A program made the position numbers and the translations under genes. 64,000 bases of DNA from CALRGE01 sp964360635 (lineage in GTDB: Bacteria; Patescibacteriota; Gracilibacteria; UBA1369; 2-02-FULL-48-14). Shown piece after piece: positions 17,151 through 26,823 of the stretch. The first letter of the stretch is position 1. Each line of letters opens with the position of its first letter. The notes beneath the pieces were generated by a model. The model did no database searches. It was not told the DNA's origin and saw only the letters and a program-made list of their open reading frames with translations. The stretch spans positions 3,676 to 67,675 of the forward strand of contig CAYHXO010000008.1 of assembly GCA_964360635.1 (NCBI GenBank), in the 5' to 3' direction.

Positions 17151-17765
17151 TTATTTAACAAGAAACACATAATACCCACTAGTCTGCTTGGTCTTTGTTT
17201 TCTTCAAAAGTTTATCAAGCATTCGTGCGAAAGAATTTAATAGCCCAATTTTATTAAACACACTCAAATTCACCCAAGTTTCAAGTATTCCCCTCACATT
17301 TTGAATCTCGATTGAACTAAAATCTTTACTCAAATGTCTTATGCAATCTTCGGTATATCTCCAGAAATCGCCGTAATATCCGGCTTGCGCATGATAATGA
17401 TATAAAAATGGTACATAGATAAAGCAATACCCATCTTTTCTTAATACACGATGCATTTCTTCAAAAGCTTTGAATGGATTCTCAATGTGTTCCAAAACGG
17501 CAATGCAGACTATTGCATCTACCGATTCAGTTTCCATTGGAAGATTATGAATATCCCCAATGATATCAGGTGAATAATCAGGAACTGGGTCAAGAACTTT
17601 ATAGCTTACATCTTTGAGGTATTTTTTAAGCCATGCGCGTTTTGGATCGTATCTATTTCCGATTTTTTCTGAAATGCGCAAGCCACCACCAATATCAATA
17701 ATCTCCTTTTTATTCTCAAAAATCTGCTTCATTTTATTGTCGAAGAAAATTTCCCATTCAGTCAT
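17151..17765 (-). CDS. Class I SAM-dependent methyltransferase
   Basis: A 204-residue methyltransferase. The motif I region is EIIDIGGGLRISEK (around residues 20-33), motif IV is CIAVLEHIENPF and the segment YVPFLYHYHAQ precedes DFWRYT. That PFLYxxH...RYT element recurs in the methyltransferases at 19115 and 29004, so the three are probably paralogues. It lies 10 bases before pseC. The substrate is unknown. Confidence 0.8.
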   Translation of the reverse strand: MTEWEIFFDNKMKQIFENKKEIIDIGGGLRISEKIGNRYDPKRAWLKKYLKDVSYKVLDPVPDYSPDIIGDIHNLPMETESVDAIVCIAVLEHIENPFKAFEEMHRVLRKDGYCFIYVPFLYHYHAQAGYYGDFWRYTEDCIRHLSKDFSSIEIQNVRGILETWVNLSVFNKIGLLNSFARMLDKLLKKTKTKQTSGYYVFLVK

Positions 17766-17774
17766 AAAAGCTAT

Positions 17775-18707
17775 TTAAGATTTAAAATATTCAATCGTCT
17801 TTTTTAAGCCGCTTTCCAAATCTACTTTTGGTTCAAAACCCAATTCGCTTCGCGCTTTGCTAATATCAGGCTGACGAATTTTTGGGTCATCTTGTGGTAG
17901 TGCTTTATTTACTATAACACTTTTACTATCAGTGAGATCTATAATCAACTCTGCTAATTCTAAGATACTTGTCTCTTTTGGATTACCCAAATTCACCGGG
18001 CCGGAAAATTTCTCAGCATTCATTACACTTAAAATTCCTTCCACCAAATCGTCGATATAACAGAAGGAGCGAGTTTGCTCTCCATCGCCATAAATTGTTA
18101 TTTCCTCGCCAGAGATTGCCTGGCTTACAAAGTTTGGAATAACGCGACCGTCATTAACTCTCATGCGCGGGCCATAAGTGTTAAAAATTCTAAAAATTCT
18201 AGCATTTACTCCATGAACTTTTTGGTAATTTATAATTAAACTTTCCGCAAATCTTTTCCCTTCATCATAACAACTTCTTGGACCATTTGGGTTCACATTT
18301 CCCCAATAATCCTCTTTTTGAGGATGTACTAGCGGATCTCCATAAACTTCTGAAGTCGATGCATGTAAAAACAAAGCTTTATTTTTTCTAGCTAATTCAA
18401 GAAGATTTTTCGTTCCCATCGCGCTAACCCAAAGTGTTTCAAGTGGAATATTTTGATAATCTACAGGTGAGGCAGGACATGCCATATTGATGATAATGTC
18501 GAAATTTCCAATTTCAGGAATTATTTCCACAATATCGTGCTCAACAAATTTAAATTTATTATTTCCTGATAAATGCTCAAAATTATTTCTTCGACCTGTT
18601 ATCAGGTTATCAATGCCTGTAACATCCATATCTAAAGATAAAAGCTTATCCACTAAATGGCTCCCGATAAAACCTGCACTACCGGCAACTAATACTTTTT
18701 TACTCAT
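17775..18707 (-). CDS. UDP-glucuronate decarboxylase (UDP-xylose synthase)
   Basis: A 310-residue extended SDR enzyme. The NAD motif AGSAGFIGSH is at the N-terminus. ACPASPVDYQ, STSEVYGDP, the SCYDEGKR active-site motif (YxxxK) and RIFNTYGPRMR are specific to UDP-xylose synthase. The reaction is UDP-glucuronate to UDP-xylose with loss of CO2. The substrate would come from the UDP-glucose dehydrogenase gene at 29781, in a different operon. It lies 9 bases before the methyltransferase gene in the long minus operon. Confidence 0.9.
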   Translation of the reverse strand: MSKKVLVAGSAGFIGSHLVDKLLSLDMDVTGIDNLITGRRNNFEHLSGNNKFKFVEHDIVEIIPEIGNFDIIINMACPASPVDYQNIPLETLWVSAMGTKNLLELARKNKALFLHASTSEVYGDPLVHPQKEDYWGNVNPNGPRSCYDEGKRFAESLIINYQKVHGVNARIFRIFNTYGPRMRVNDGRVIPNFVSQAISGEEITIYGDGEQTRSFCYIDDLVEGILSVMNAEKFSGPVNLGNPKETSILELAELIIDLTDSKSVIVNKALPQDDPKIRQPDISKARSELGFEPKVDLESGLKKTIEYFKS

Positions 18708-18727
18708 TTGTTGTTTTATAACATGAA

Positions 18728-19111
18728 TTAGGCGCGATATACAAATTTCTTATTGAAAGAAAAAGTACAAAAAGTTGTCAAAACTGTAGAAATGAAAATT
18801 GATAACAAATAATAAATAGAGAATAGTGATGTCATTAGGTAAACAAGCGAAGCATTTAAAATGAAAATAACAATATATCCTTTGATAAAAACGAAATACT
18901 TTTTTAACAAATTCAGTTTTGAGGATTCCTGAAAAGTGAAATATAAATTTCCAAAGAAAAGAAAAGTCCACGTAAACCAAGTCGCAATTAGAAATGACCA
19001 TAAATACCAAATGTTACAAAATTCTTTGAAGAAATAGGTGAATCCTATGTTAATCAAGTAAGCAAAACAGCCAACCAGAATAAATTTTATAAATTTTAAG
19101 TCGATTTGCAT
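18728..19111 (-). CDS. GtrA-family membrane protein
   Basis: A 127-residue protein with four predicted membrane helices and the GtrA start pattern KFIKFILVGCFAYLINIGFTY. GtrA proteins are thought to help flip polyprenyl-linked glucose-type sugars across the membrane. A second, better conserved copy is at 43343. The likely partner is the polyprenyl-phosphate glycosyltransferase at 21200. It is unusually rich in aromatic residues. Confidence 0.85.
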   Translation of the reverse strand: MQIDLKFIKFILVGCFAYLINIGFTYFFKEFCNIWYLWSFLIATWFTWTFLFFGNLYFTFQESSKLNLLKKYFVFIKGYIVIFILNASLVYLMTSLFSIYYLLSIFISTVLTTFCTFSFNKKFVYRA

Positions 19112-19114
19112 ATT

Positions 19115-19795
19115 TTATTTCTTTCTCACGACACAATACATTACCGCCGCCATTGTGTGAGAATTCGGCCAATGATTAAATATCAAATCCAATAATTTAA
19201 TTGGAAACAATAAGAACATTACAAGGTTTGTTATAAGTGAATTCAACCATAATGAACCAAATGAAAAAATCAGACCAAAGAGATGACAAAGGTAAACAGT
19301 TAATGCTGAAAAAGGTCCGGCACGTGTGCCGATCTCGACCATCTCAAATTCATTGAATAAAAACTTCAAACCTTCCTTGCTATAACGCTGATAGTCGCTC
19401 GGCGACGAGTGAAATGGATACAAAAATGGAACCGCGATGTAAGCTACACCTCCTTTTTTTAAAATACGTAACATCTCAGCTACAGCTAATTTAGGATCTT
19501 TAACATGCTCAAGAACATTGTCACAAACAATACGGTCAACACTATCCGATTCAAGTGGGGTTTTGCATATATCTGAAACAACATTTACTCCAGGATAATT
19601 ATATAAATCAACATTTTTTACAGCAGTCCCTAAGATACGAGGCCCTGAGCCAAGATTCACGATCTCACCATCAGACTTATATTTCTTCAAAAAACTTCTT
19701 GAAGATAATCCACAAAACATCATCGGTCCAAATACTTCTCCAATAAAAAAATATGTCTTCGGCCATCTCTTAAAATATTCTCTAACATCACTCAT
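19115..19795 (-). CDS. Class I SAM-dependent methyltransferase with C-terminal hydrophobic segment
   Basis: A 226-residue methyltransferase. Motif I appears as IVNLGSGPRILG, motif IV as CDNVLEHVKDP, and it shares AVPFLYPFHSSPSDYQRYS with the proteins at 17151 and 29004. The C-terminal part (about 160-215) holds two hydrophobic stretches that may anchor it to the membrane. It overlaps the following methyltransferase gene by 4 bases (ATGA) in the operon. Confidence 0.78.
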   Translation of the reverse strand: MSDVREYFKRWPKTYFFIGEVFGPMMFCGLSSRSFLKKYKSDGEIVNLGSGPRILGTAVKNVDLYNYPGVNVVSDICKTPLESDSVDRIVCDNVLEHVKDPKLAVAEMLRILKKGGVAYIAVPFLYPFHSSPSDYQRYSKEGLKFLFNEFEMVEIGTRAGPFSALTVYLCHLFGLIFSFGSLWLNSLITNLVMFLLFPIKLLDLIFNHWPNSHTMAAVMYCVVRKK

Positions 19796-20559
19796 GATTT
19801 TATTGCAGTTAAAATCCAGCCAGATTGATTTTTTGGAGCAAGAACTTCGACATTGTGGACATCAAGTCCATTTAACAAAGCTTTAACTTCATCTTTTCTC
19901 CAGTAATTAGCAACCTCAGGAATCAGTTGATCAAATACAATGCTGTGAATGTGCCAAAAATCGAAAGTCGAAAGCTGTTTAAGATAAAGCGATGGCCCTT
20001 TAAAAATTTTTACAAATAAATAAAGTGGAGTTGAACAAAAGTAGCTTAAGAAATGTACCAAGCCAAGTGGCAGTTTCGAAGTGATATTCTTCCTAATTGG
20101 ATTAACAAATTTTACTATCCATTCATTTCCTTCATAGCCATAAACCCAAATCAAAATACGGCCATTTTGCTTAAGTGATTTCACAATATTTTTTAAAGCT
20201 AAAATCGGATCTTTTAAATGATGAATCACTCCAATACTAAAAGCTAAATCAAATTTATTTTCCCAATCAATCTCATAAATACTTTTTAAACTTACATCAG
20301 AATTTTTGAATTCACTAAGAGTTTCTTTCGCTTTATCTACTGATCTTTTATCTAAGTCAAAGGCAGTCAAACTATTTGCTCCATATTTTAATGCCCAGTA
20401 ACTATTTCTTCCCATTCCACAACCGGCATCAAGTATATCTTTATTTTTGAAATCAGATTCCAAAAGCGGTCCAGTCCAATTTTTGAACTGATCTTCATAC
20501 TTCGGGTCCATAAAAGAATATTTATCCCATTCGTAGCCAAATCTTTCGCTTGAAGCCAT
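19792..20559 (-). CDS. Class I SAM-dependent methyltransferase
   Basis: A 255-residue methyltransferase. Motif I is DILDAGCGMGRNSYW (around residues 39-53), the acidic loop is AFDLDKRSV and motif IV is AFSIGVIHHLKDP. The C-terminal half is aromatic-rich with FWHIHSIVFDQL, as in methyltransferases acting on lipid- or glycan-linked substrates. It is second of three tandem methyltransferase genes. The substrate is unknown. Confidence 0.8.
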   Translation of the reverse strand: MASSERFGYEWDKYSFMDPKYEDQFKNWTGPLLESDFKNKDILDAGCGMGRNSYWALKYGANSLTAFDLDKRSVDKAKETLSEFKNSDVSLKSIYEIDWENKFDLAFSIGVIHHLKDPILALKNIVKSLKQNGRILIWVYGYEGNEWIVKFVNPIRKNITSKLPLGLVHFLSYFCSTPLYLFVKIFKGPSLYLKQLSTFDFWHIHSIVFDQLIPEVANYWRKDEVKALLNGLDVHNVEVLAPKNQSGWILTAIKS

Positions 20560-20560
20560 T

Positions 20561-21127
20561 TTATTTTGTACATTTAAAATTAAATTCTATCTCCTCAAAA
20601 CCTCCAACCCAGAATGCCCAAATTCTACTGCAGAAAGCAGGGCTTAAATTTGCAAAAAAAGATATAATTTTGTTCATTATATTAATTATGAAACGTGCAA
20701 TTACACCATATCCAAGATATTTCAGAAGATGTACGTGTGCTGCCCAATGTAACTCCATTTTTTCTAGCTTATATCCAACTCCAAAATAGCCCGAACTAGT
20801 GAAGGATTTATTGAAATAAAGTGGGAAAGTTACATCAAAACCATGTGCATGTTCGGCATGTGTGAATCCCCTAGTAAAATGTGGAACTTTAATTAAAAGC
20901 TTTCCATCCGGTTTCAAAATTCTATGCAATTCTTTCATAACAGAAAAAGGTCTATCAAGATGCTCAAGAACATGTACAGCTTCAACTAAATCAAAAGTAT
21001 TATCTTCAAATGGATAAGGCATAACATTCAAATCATGCGCAACATCAGGATTCGAGAGTGGATTCCAATCAACATTCACATAGCCCTCTTTTCTAAATTC
21101 ACCCGACCCAAAGTTTAGTTTTTGCAT
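20561..21127 (-). CDS. Class I SAM-dependent methyltransferase
   Basis: A 188-residue methyltransferase, first gene of the minus operon that ends at 10626. It starts MQKLNFGSGEFRKEGYVNVDW, a pattern typical of the predicted SAM methyltransferases of polysaccharide clusters, with VEAVHVLEHLDRP as motif IV. The start has a TATAGA box 8 bases upstream, in the divergent region shared with the glycosyltransferase at 21200. Confidence 0.8.
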   Translation of the reverse strand: MQKLNFGSGEFRKEGYVNVDWNPLSNPDVAHDLNVMPYPFEDNTFDLVEAVHVLEHLDRPFSVMKELHRILKPDGKLLIKVPHFTRGFTHAEHAHGFDVTFPLYFNKSFTSSGYFGVGYKLEKMELHWAAHVHLLKYLGYGVIARFIINIMNKIISFFANLSPAFCSRIWAFWVGGFEEIEFNFKCTK

Positions 21128-21135
21128 ATTTAATG

Positions 21136-21164
21136 TCTATATTGTAAGCTTTCAAAGCTTGAAA
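21136..21164 (-). promoter_or_regulatory. Candidate promoter of the 21127-10626 operon with a 15-base palindrome
   Basis: Leftward TTTCAA (21159-21164), 17 bases, then TATAGA (21136-21141), and 8 bases to the ATG at 21127. A palindrome AAGCTTT-C-AAAGCTT (21146-21160) sits between the boxes and could be an operator. Rightward, TTGAAA (21159-21164) and TAATAA (21184-21189) could serve the gene at 21200, though their 19-base spacing is long. Confidence 0.5.
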
Positions 21165-21199
21165 ATCATACATATTCTACTTCTAATAAACAAATAGTT

Positions 21200-22141
21200 T
21201 TGAAATTATCGCTCATTACACCGATATATAATGAATCAAAAAATTTAAGACCATTATTTTCCGAATTAAAAAAGGTTTTAGGAGAACTTAAGTATGATTA
21301 TGAAATTATTGCCGTAAACGACGGATCTTCCGACGATTCTTTTGAAATATTAAAAGAATTATCTCATGACTCTCATGTGAAAGTAATAAATTTCTCAATG
21401 AATTATGGCCAAACTGCCGCACTTTTAGCTGGAATTGACAATGCACAAGGAGATATTATTGTAAGTATTGATAGTGATCTTGAAAATGATGCGAATGATA
21501 TTCCAAAAATGATTGAAAAAATTAATGAGGGTTATGATGTTGTTTCGGGTTGGAGAAGAAGGCGCTGGAAGGGGAAATGGATTACTAGAAAATTACCTTC
21601 AATTTGCGCAAACTGGCTAATTTCTAAAATAACGGGCCTAAAATTGCATGATTATGGCTGCATTCTAAAAGCCTACAAAAGAGAGTCGATTTCAGGTGTA
21701 AAATTATACGGAGAGATGCACAGGTTTATAGCAAGTTATGCACTTTTATCCGGAGCAAAAATAACAGAAATCGAAGTGAACTACCGGACTAGATTACACG
21801 GTAAAAGCAATTACGGACTTTCCAGGATTTTCAGAGTACTTTTGGACCTAGTTGTTGTTAAATTCTTACATAAATACATGGATAAACCCATGCATTTTTT
21901 TGGAGGCATCGGATTCCTCACCTTATTTTTTGGGATTTTAGCTGGAATGGCAGCCGTTGCTTTAAGGATTTTTGGAGTTGTTGATCTTGTTGAAACTCCG
22001 CTCCCAATATTTTCCGCTCTGCTCATAATAGTTGGTGTGCAATTTATATTGATGGGAATTTTAGCAGAAATGCTTATGCGGATTTATTATGAATCTCAAG
22101 ATAAAAAACCATATCGCATCAGAGAAAAAATTAACTGTTAA
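21200..22141 (+). CDS. GT2 polyprenyl-phosphate glycosyltransferase with two C-terminal membrane helices
   Basis: A 313-residue enzyme of the DPM1/GtrB/ArnC type. The GT2 domain starts SLITPIYNESKNL and has the metal-binding SIDSDLEND near residue 95, then GWRRRRWKGKW. Two hydrophobic helices follow (about residues 232-258 and 270-295). It would load a sugar from a nucleotide donor onto polyprenyl phosphate at the inner membrane face. The start is a TTG at 21200; no ATG is available nearby. It leads a plus-strand operon through 25544. Confidence 0.87.
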   Translation: MKLSLITPIYNESKNLRPLFSELKKVLGELKYDYEIIAVNDGSSDDSFEILKELSHDSHVKVINFSMNYGQTAALLAGIDNAQGDIIVSIDSDLENDANDIPKMIEKINEGYDVVSGWRRRRWKGKWITRKLPSICANWLISKITGLKLHDYGCILKAYKRESISGVKLYGEMHRFIASYALLSGAKITEIEVNYRTRLHGKSNYGLSRIFRVLLDLVVVKFLHKYMDKPMHFFGGIGFLTLFFGILAGMAAVALRIFGVVDLVETPLPIFSALLIIVGVQFILMGILAEMLMRIYYESQDKKPYRIREKINC

Positions 22142-22143
22142 AT

Positions 22144-24003
22144 ATGTGCGGCTTAGCAGGTTTTATCGGTGATGGAAATGAGGCAGATTTAAAAAATATG
22201 ATTGAGGCAATTCGTCACAGAGGACCTGATTCTCAAGGTATATTTTTTGAAAATAAAGTTGCCTTCGGACACGCAAGATTAAGTATTCTAGACACTAGCT
22301 CAGCCGGAAATCAGCCAATGTTTAGTGATGATAAAAGTATAGTCACTGTTTTTAATGGCGAAATTTATAATTTTTTACAATTACGAAAAGATCTCGAATT
22401 TATCGGCTACAAATTTAAAAGTGATTCAGATACTGAAGTGCTTTTGGCCGCTTATAAAGAATTCGGTGAATATTGTTTTGAAAAATTTGAAGGTATGTTT
22501 GCAATCGCAATATATGATTTTAAAGAGGAAAAATTGATTTTAGCCAGAGATAGGATGGGTGAAAAACCACTTTATTGGACACTCATTAACAAAACTTTTA
22601 TTTTTGGATCTGAACTAGCTGCGCTTATAAAACATCCGCTTTTTAAGAAAGAAATAAATTTGAATTCATTAAGCAAATATTTTTCTTTTGACTATATCCC
22701 AACTCCTCATACGATTTACAAGAATACTTACAAACTTGAACCTGGAACTTGTTTGATTTTCAAAAATGCTGAAATATCAAAAAAAATATTTTATAAAATG
22801 AGCTTTGAAAATAATGGCCTTAATTTCACAGATGCAGTTAAACAACTCGATGAAAATTTCAATGAAATAACAAAAAGAACTTTATTATCAGATGTTCCAC
22901 TTGGAGTTTTTCTAAGTGGTGGAATTGATAGCTCAACCGTTGCTTATTATGCTGCAAAAAATAGTAATTCTAAAATAAATACTTATTCAATTGGCTTTGA
23001 AGAGAAATCTTTTGACGAATCAAAATATGCACTAAAAGTGGCAAAATATCTTGGCACGAATCATCATGTAAAAATTGTGAAACAATCTGAAATAATAGTC
23101 ATCGCAAAAAATTTAGGCAATATTCTTGACGAGCCACTGGCAGATGCATCAATAATCCCTACTTATATTCTTTCAAAATTTGCACGTGAGGAGCTTACTG
23201 TGGCGCTTGGTGGTGATGGCGGTGATGAACTTTTTGCAGGATATCCAACTTTTCAGGCGGAAAAGTTCGTGGACTTATATTTAAAGTTGCCATCTGTCAT
23301 TAGAATTATTTTTGAAAAATTAATCAAAAAACTACCGGTGTCCGATAAAAATTTCAGCCTAGAATTTAAATTAAAAAAATTTATTGATGGAGTGAAATCT
23401 GATAAAAAATATATGCACCAAAATTGGCTTGGAAATTTCACAAAAGAAGAAAAATCAGAATTATTTTTACCGCATATCTGGAATCAAATAAAAGATTCTA
23501 ATGATTTTGAAGATATTGATCGGCATATTAACGAAAATAAAATCACAGATATCCGTCAACAATCACTTTATCTTTACATGAAAACATATTTGACAGATCA
23601 AGTACTGGTTAAAGTTGATCGCGCAAGTATGAAAAGTTCTTTAGAGGTAAGAGCGCCATTTTTAAATCACTCACTTGTGGATTTTGTGAACGCACTGCCA
23701 TATAAATTTAAATTTCATGGCGTCACAGGAAAATATATTTTAAAAAAAATGATGAAAGGTAAGCTCCCATCTTCAATTATAAATAGAAAGAAAAAAGGCT
23801 TTGGTATCCCACTTGCAAAGTGGCTTAGAGAAGATCTTAAAGATTTTTGCGAAACGGTACTTTCAAAAGAGAATATTGAAATGGGAGGATTTTTTAATTT
23901 CGAATTGATTAGTAAATTAAAAGAAGAACATTTTAATAAAGAAAAAGATCACCGCAGGAAGCTTTGGTCATTAATCATTTTCCAAATATGGTTGCAAAAA
24001 TAA
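22144..24003 (+). CDS. asnB: Asparagine synthase-type glutamine amidotransferase (glycan amidation)
   Basis: A 619-residue class II glutamine amidotransferase with the catalytic cysteine at position 2 (MCGLAGF), RHRGPDSQG and FNGEIYNF in the N-terminal domain, and the ATP-pyrophosphatase motif SGGIDSSTVA near residue 257. GGDGGDELFAGY and VRAPFLNHSLVDF are also present, so both half-reactions look intact. In polysaccharide loci such enzymes amidate uronic acid carboxylates more often than they make asparagine. Two nucleotide-sugar dehydrogenases in this window fit that. It begins 2 bases after the GT2 gene. Confidence 0.88.
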   Translation: MCGLAGFIGDGNEADLKNMIEAIRHRGPDSQGIFFENKVAFGHARLSILDTSSAGNQPMFSDDKSIVTVFNGEIYNFLQLRKDLEFIGYKFKSDSDTEVLLAAYKEFGEYCFEKFEGMFAIAIYDFKEEKLILARDRMGEKPLYWTLINKTFIFGSELAALIKHPLFKKEINLNSLSKYFSFDYIPTPHTIYKNTYKLEPGTCLIFKNAEISKKIFYKMSFENNGLNFTDAVKQLDENFNEITKRTLLSDVPLGVFLSGGIDSSTVAYYAAKNSNSKINTYSIGFEEKSFDESKYALKVAKYLGTNHHVKIVKQSEIIVIAKNLGNILDEPLADASIIPTYILSKFAREELTVALGGDGGDELFAGYPTFQAEKFVDLYLKLPSVIRIIFEKLIKKLPVSDKNFSLEFKLKKFIDGVKSDKKYMHQNWLGNFTKEEKSELFLPHIWNQIKDSNDFEDIDRHINENKITDIRQQSLYLYMKTYLTDQVLVKVDRASMKSSLEVRAPFLNHSLVDFVNALPYKFKFHGVTGKYILKKMMKGKLPSSIINRKKKGFGIPLAKWLREDLKDFCETVLSKENIEMGGFFNFELISKLKEEHFNKEKDHRRKLWSLIIFQIWLQK

Positions 24004-25544
24004 AATCAGCTTTTACATGGGTCCAAGCAAATTATATGGCCTGTTTTTTCGCGATTTTTGTTGGAATCGTTATGCTTGCTCCACAAATTATTTTTATTAT
24101 AGAATCCGGCGATTTATATCAAGGAATTTATATTTTAGAGAGCGATGCTGAAGTACATTACCTTGCTAGAATCAAAGAATTTGTTGATGGCAACGGGCCT
24201 GGAAATCCATACATTTATGATTTTAAAAACAATGTCCCAACTACTTTTTTTACATATAGCGAGTGGATACTTGCACTTCCATCTATTGCATTAGGTGTAT
24301 CTGTTCCAAATATGAATCTAATATACAAATTCATCCTGCCTGCTTTATTATCGCTCATTATTTATTGGTTTTTAATCCGACTTGAATTCAAGAAGGGATA
24401 CGCATTGGCTGGTGTATCAATGATTATGTTTGGCAACGCGATGTTCTATCCGGAAAGTCTATCGGCATTTTTAAGATTAGATCCTATTTTCACTCAATTT
24501 TCACTCTTCGCACGTCCTGTTAATCCCGAACTGAGTTCAATTTTTTTCTTTGTATATCTTCATATTCTTTTGTCATCGTTACAACAAAAAAGCTGGAAAT
24601 GGATAATCGCGCTTGGAATCTTATTCGGAACTACATTTTATATATATTTCTATACTTTCACTTTTCTTATTGCATTAAATGTTACATTTATTGGGATTCT
24701 ATCGATTTCAAAACAGTACAGTCAAGCGCTTAAAATAAGCACGGCAACATTTATCGGATTTCTGATTGGAGTGCCTGTAATAAATGAGCTTATTCAGTTA
24801 AACAGCCATCCATATTTTATTGAACTAAGTCGAGCACTTTCAGTTACAAATTCACGTTTACCGGTTATTGGTATCACTCATATTATTTTGTATATTATTT
24901 TTCTCATCTACTTCAAAAAAACCGAAAAAACACCTCAACTTTATTTATTACTGGCTGTATTCACTGCCGGATTTGTTGCGACAAATCAGCAAATTATTAC
25001 AGGAAGAGTGATGCATGAGGGACATTATCTTTGGTATTTTATTAGTCCTATTGTATGTGTAATTTTTCTAACAATCATACAAGCTTTTTTAAAAAAAAGA
25101 TGGAAAATTATTAGTAATACATTAATATTTAGCTTAATCATTACACCTATTTTATTTAGTATATTTACTCAATATTCATCTTATAAATATTGGGTAAAAG
25201 AATATCAATCACATCAAGTATATGGGCCTATTCTTGCGTGGATAAATGAAAATACTCCTCAGGAATCCGTTATCATGGCAAACGATGCACTTTCAAATTT
25301 AATACCAATTTATACGGGTGCAAATGTTGTATGGCAACGCTATGCTGATACTTATTTAATGGAATTCAATAGGTTATATCTAAATCCCGAACGTTTGCTG
25401 GAAAATGATCTAATAAGCGACTACCGCCTAGATTATTTAATTTGGGATAAAGAGATAAATGCAGATTGGACTATTCCTAAATCCGGATTAGATCTTCTCT
25501 TCAAAAATGATAGATTTGAGATATATTCAATTGCAAATAAATAG
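23988..25544 (+). CDS. Polytopic membrane protein, probable GT-C-type glycosyltransferase
   Basis: About 518 residues with roughly ten hydrophobic helices. The frame opens at 23964; I prefer the ATG at 23988, which still overlaps asnB by 16 bases. The first periplasmic loop holds an acidic ESDAEVHYLARI, resembling the acidic loop motif of GT-C transferases and oligosaccharyltransferases. A soluble C-terminal part (about 430-518) contains NENTPQESVIMANDALSNL. The likely role is transfer of a lipid-linked sugar outside the membrane. Family assignment is by architecture only. Confidence 0.7.
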   Translation: MVAKIKSAFTWVQANYMACFFAIFVGIVMLAPQIIFIIESGDLYQGIYILESDAEVHYLARIKEFVDGNGPGNPYIYDFKNNVPTTFFTYSEWILALPSIALGVSVPNMNLIYKFILPALLSLIIYWFLIRLEFKKGYALAGVSMIMFGNAMFYPESLSAFLRLDPIFTQFSLFARPVNPELSSIFFFVYLHILLSSLQQKSWKWIIALGILFGTTFYIYFYTFTFLIALNVTFIGILSISKQYSQALKISTATFIGFLIGVPVINELIQLNSHPYFIELSRALSVTNSRLPVIGITHIILYIIFLIYFKKTEKTPQLYLLLAVFTAGFVATNQQIITGRVMHEGHYLWYFISPIVCVIFLTIIQAFLKKRWKIISNTLIFSLIITPILFSIFTQYSSYKYWVKEYQSHQVYGPILAWINENTPQESVIMANDALSNLIPIYTGANVVWQRYADTYLMEFNRLYLNPERLLENDLISDYRLDYLIWDKEINADWTIPKSGLDLLFKNDRFEIYSIANK

Positions 25545-25571
25545 TTCTGTTTAAAGTTAAAGGAATTTATT

Positions 25572-25599
25572 TTGAAAATAATTAAAAGTCGTCTACACT
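25572..25599 (+). promoter_or_regulatory. Candidate leaderless promoter of the nucleotide-sugar dehydrogenase operon
   Basis: TTGAAA (25572-25577), 16 bases, TACACT (25594-25599), then 6 bases to the ATG at 25606. This places the predicted transcription start on the start codon itself. Confidence 0.6.
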
Positions 25600-25605
25600 C
25601 ATCCC

Positions 25606-26823
25606 ATGAATCAAAAGGCTATCAAATACGATGTATGTATAATCGGCGGTGCTGGGCATGTTGGACTTCCATTGGCAGTTGCTTTTGCGTGTAGCGGATT
25701 GAAAACACTTATTCTAGACATAAATCGTGATACTCTCGAGAAAATATCATCAGGGGTATTTCCTTTCCAGGAAGAAAATGGAGATGAAAAACTTAGGGAA
25801 GCATTAAAAATGGGCAATATTTTTTGTTCAAGTTCTCCTGAAATGATTAGTGAAAGCAAAATTGTAATCTGTATCGTAGGGACGCCGATTGATGAGTATT
25901 TGAACCCTGATTTTAAGGCGATTACAAAAGTTGTAGATGATTATTTCGATCATTTTTTTGATGATCAAATATTTATTTTAAGAAGTACCGTATATCCACA
26001 AACCACCGAGAAAGTTAGAGATATTTTTAAAACACGCGGAAAAAATATAAGAATGGCTTACTGCCCTGAACGTATAGCAGAAGGAAAGGCTTTTAGTGAA
26101 TTTGAAAATTTACCTCAAATTGTTTCTGCATTTGATGAAGAAACATTAAATGAAGTTTCAGGATTTTTTAGTAGGATAACTAAAAAAGAAGTTATAAAAC
26201 TAAAGCCACTTGAAGCAGAACTTTCAAAGCTATTTACTAACGCATGGAGATACATAACTTTCGCAACTTCAAATCAATTTTACATGATGGCGGAAAATTT
26301 AAACGCCGACTTTGCTTCAATTTATAAAGCAATTACAAAAGACTACCCAAGAACAAAGGCTATGCCTAGTCCTGGTTTTGCGGCGGGCCCATGCTTGTTG
26401 AAAGATACAATGCAATTGGCTGCCTATAGTAATAATACATTTAGTCTTGGTCAGGCCGCTATGTTGATAAACGAAGGAATGCCAAAATTTGTTATTGATC
26501 ATATTAAGAATGAATTAAGGAAAAAAAATCCAAATGAAAGTTTTCATGGTTTGAATATTGGAATTTTGGGAATGTCATTTAAGGCAGGCTCTGATGATGC
26601 AAGAGATAGTTTATCTTATAAATTAAGGAAAATTGCTAAATTTGAATTCAATAATGTTTTATGCCACGACCCTCTTATCAAAGATGATTCTTTCGTGGAA
26701 CTTGAAGTATTACTTGAGCAATCTGATATAATTATTGTAGCGTCTCCTCATGAAGAATATAAACAAATTGAAAAACAAAAATATTCAAGCAAGACTTTTA
26801 TTGATATTTGGAATATTTTATGA
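25606..26823 (+). CDS. UDP-glucose/GDP-mannose dehydrogenase family protein (ManNAcA dehydrogenase-like)
   Basis: A 405-residue NAD-dependent four-electron dehydrogenase making nucleotide uronic acids. The N-terminal NAD motif is IGGAGHVGLPLA, the central helix region is EAELSKLFTNAWRY, and the catalytic cysteine lies in FAAGPCLLKDTM near residue 264. The overall pattern is nearer the WecC/WbpA type than Ugd, which is encoded separately at 29781. It shares an ATGA overlap with the following epimerase gene. The uronic acid formed is a plausible substrate for the amidotransferases of the locus. Confidence 0.87.
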   Translation: MNQKAIKYDVCIIGGAGHVGLPLAVAFACSGLKTLILDINRDTLEKISSGVFPFQEENGDEKLREALKMGNIFCSSSPEMISESKIVICIVGTPIDEYLNPDFKAITKVVDDYFDHFFDDQIFILRSTVYPQTTEKVRDIFKTRGKNIRMAYCPERIAEGKAFSEFENLPQIVSAFDEETLNEVSGFFSRITKKEVIKLKPLEAELSKLFTNAWRYITFATSNQFYMMAENLNADFASIYKAITKDYPRTKAMPSPGFAAGPCLLKDTMQLAAYSNNTFSLGQAAMLINEGMPKFVIDHIKNELRKKNPNESFHGLNIGILGMSFKAGSDDARDSLSYKLRKIAKFEFNNVLCHDPLIKDDSFVELEVLLEQSDIIIVASPHEEYKQIEKQKYSSKTFIDIWNIL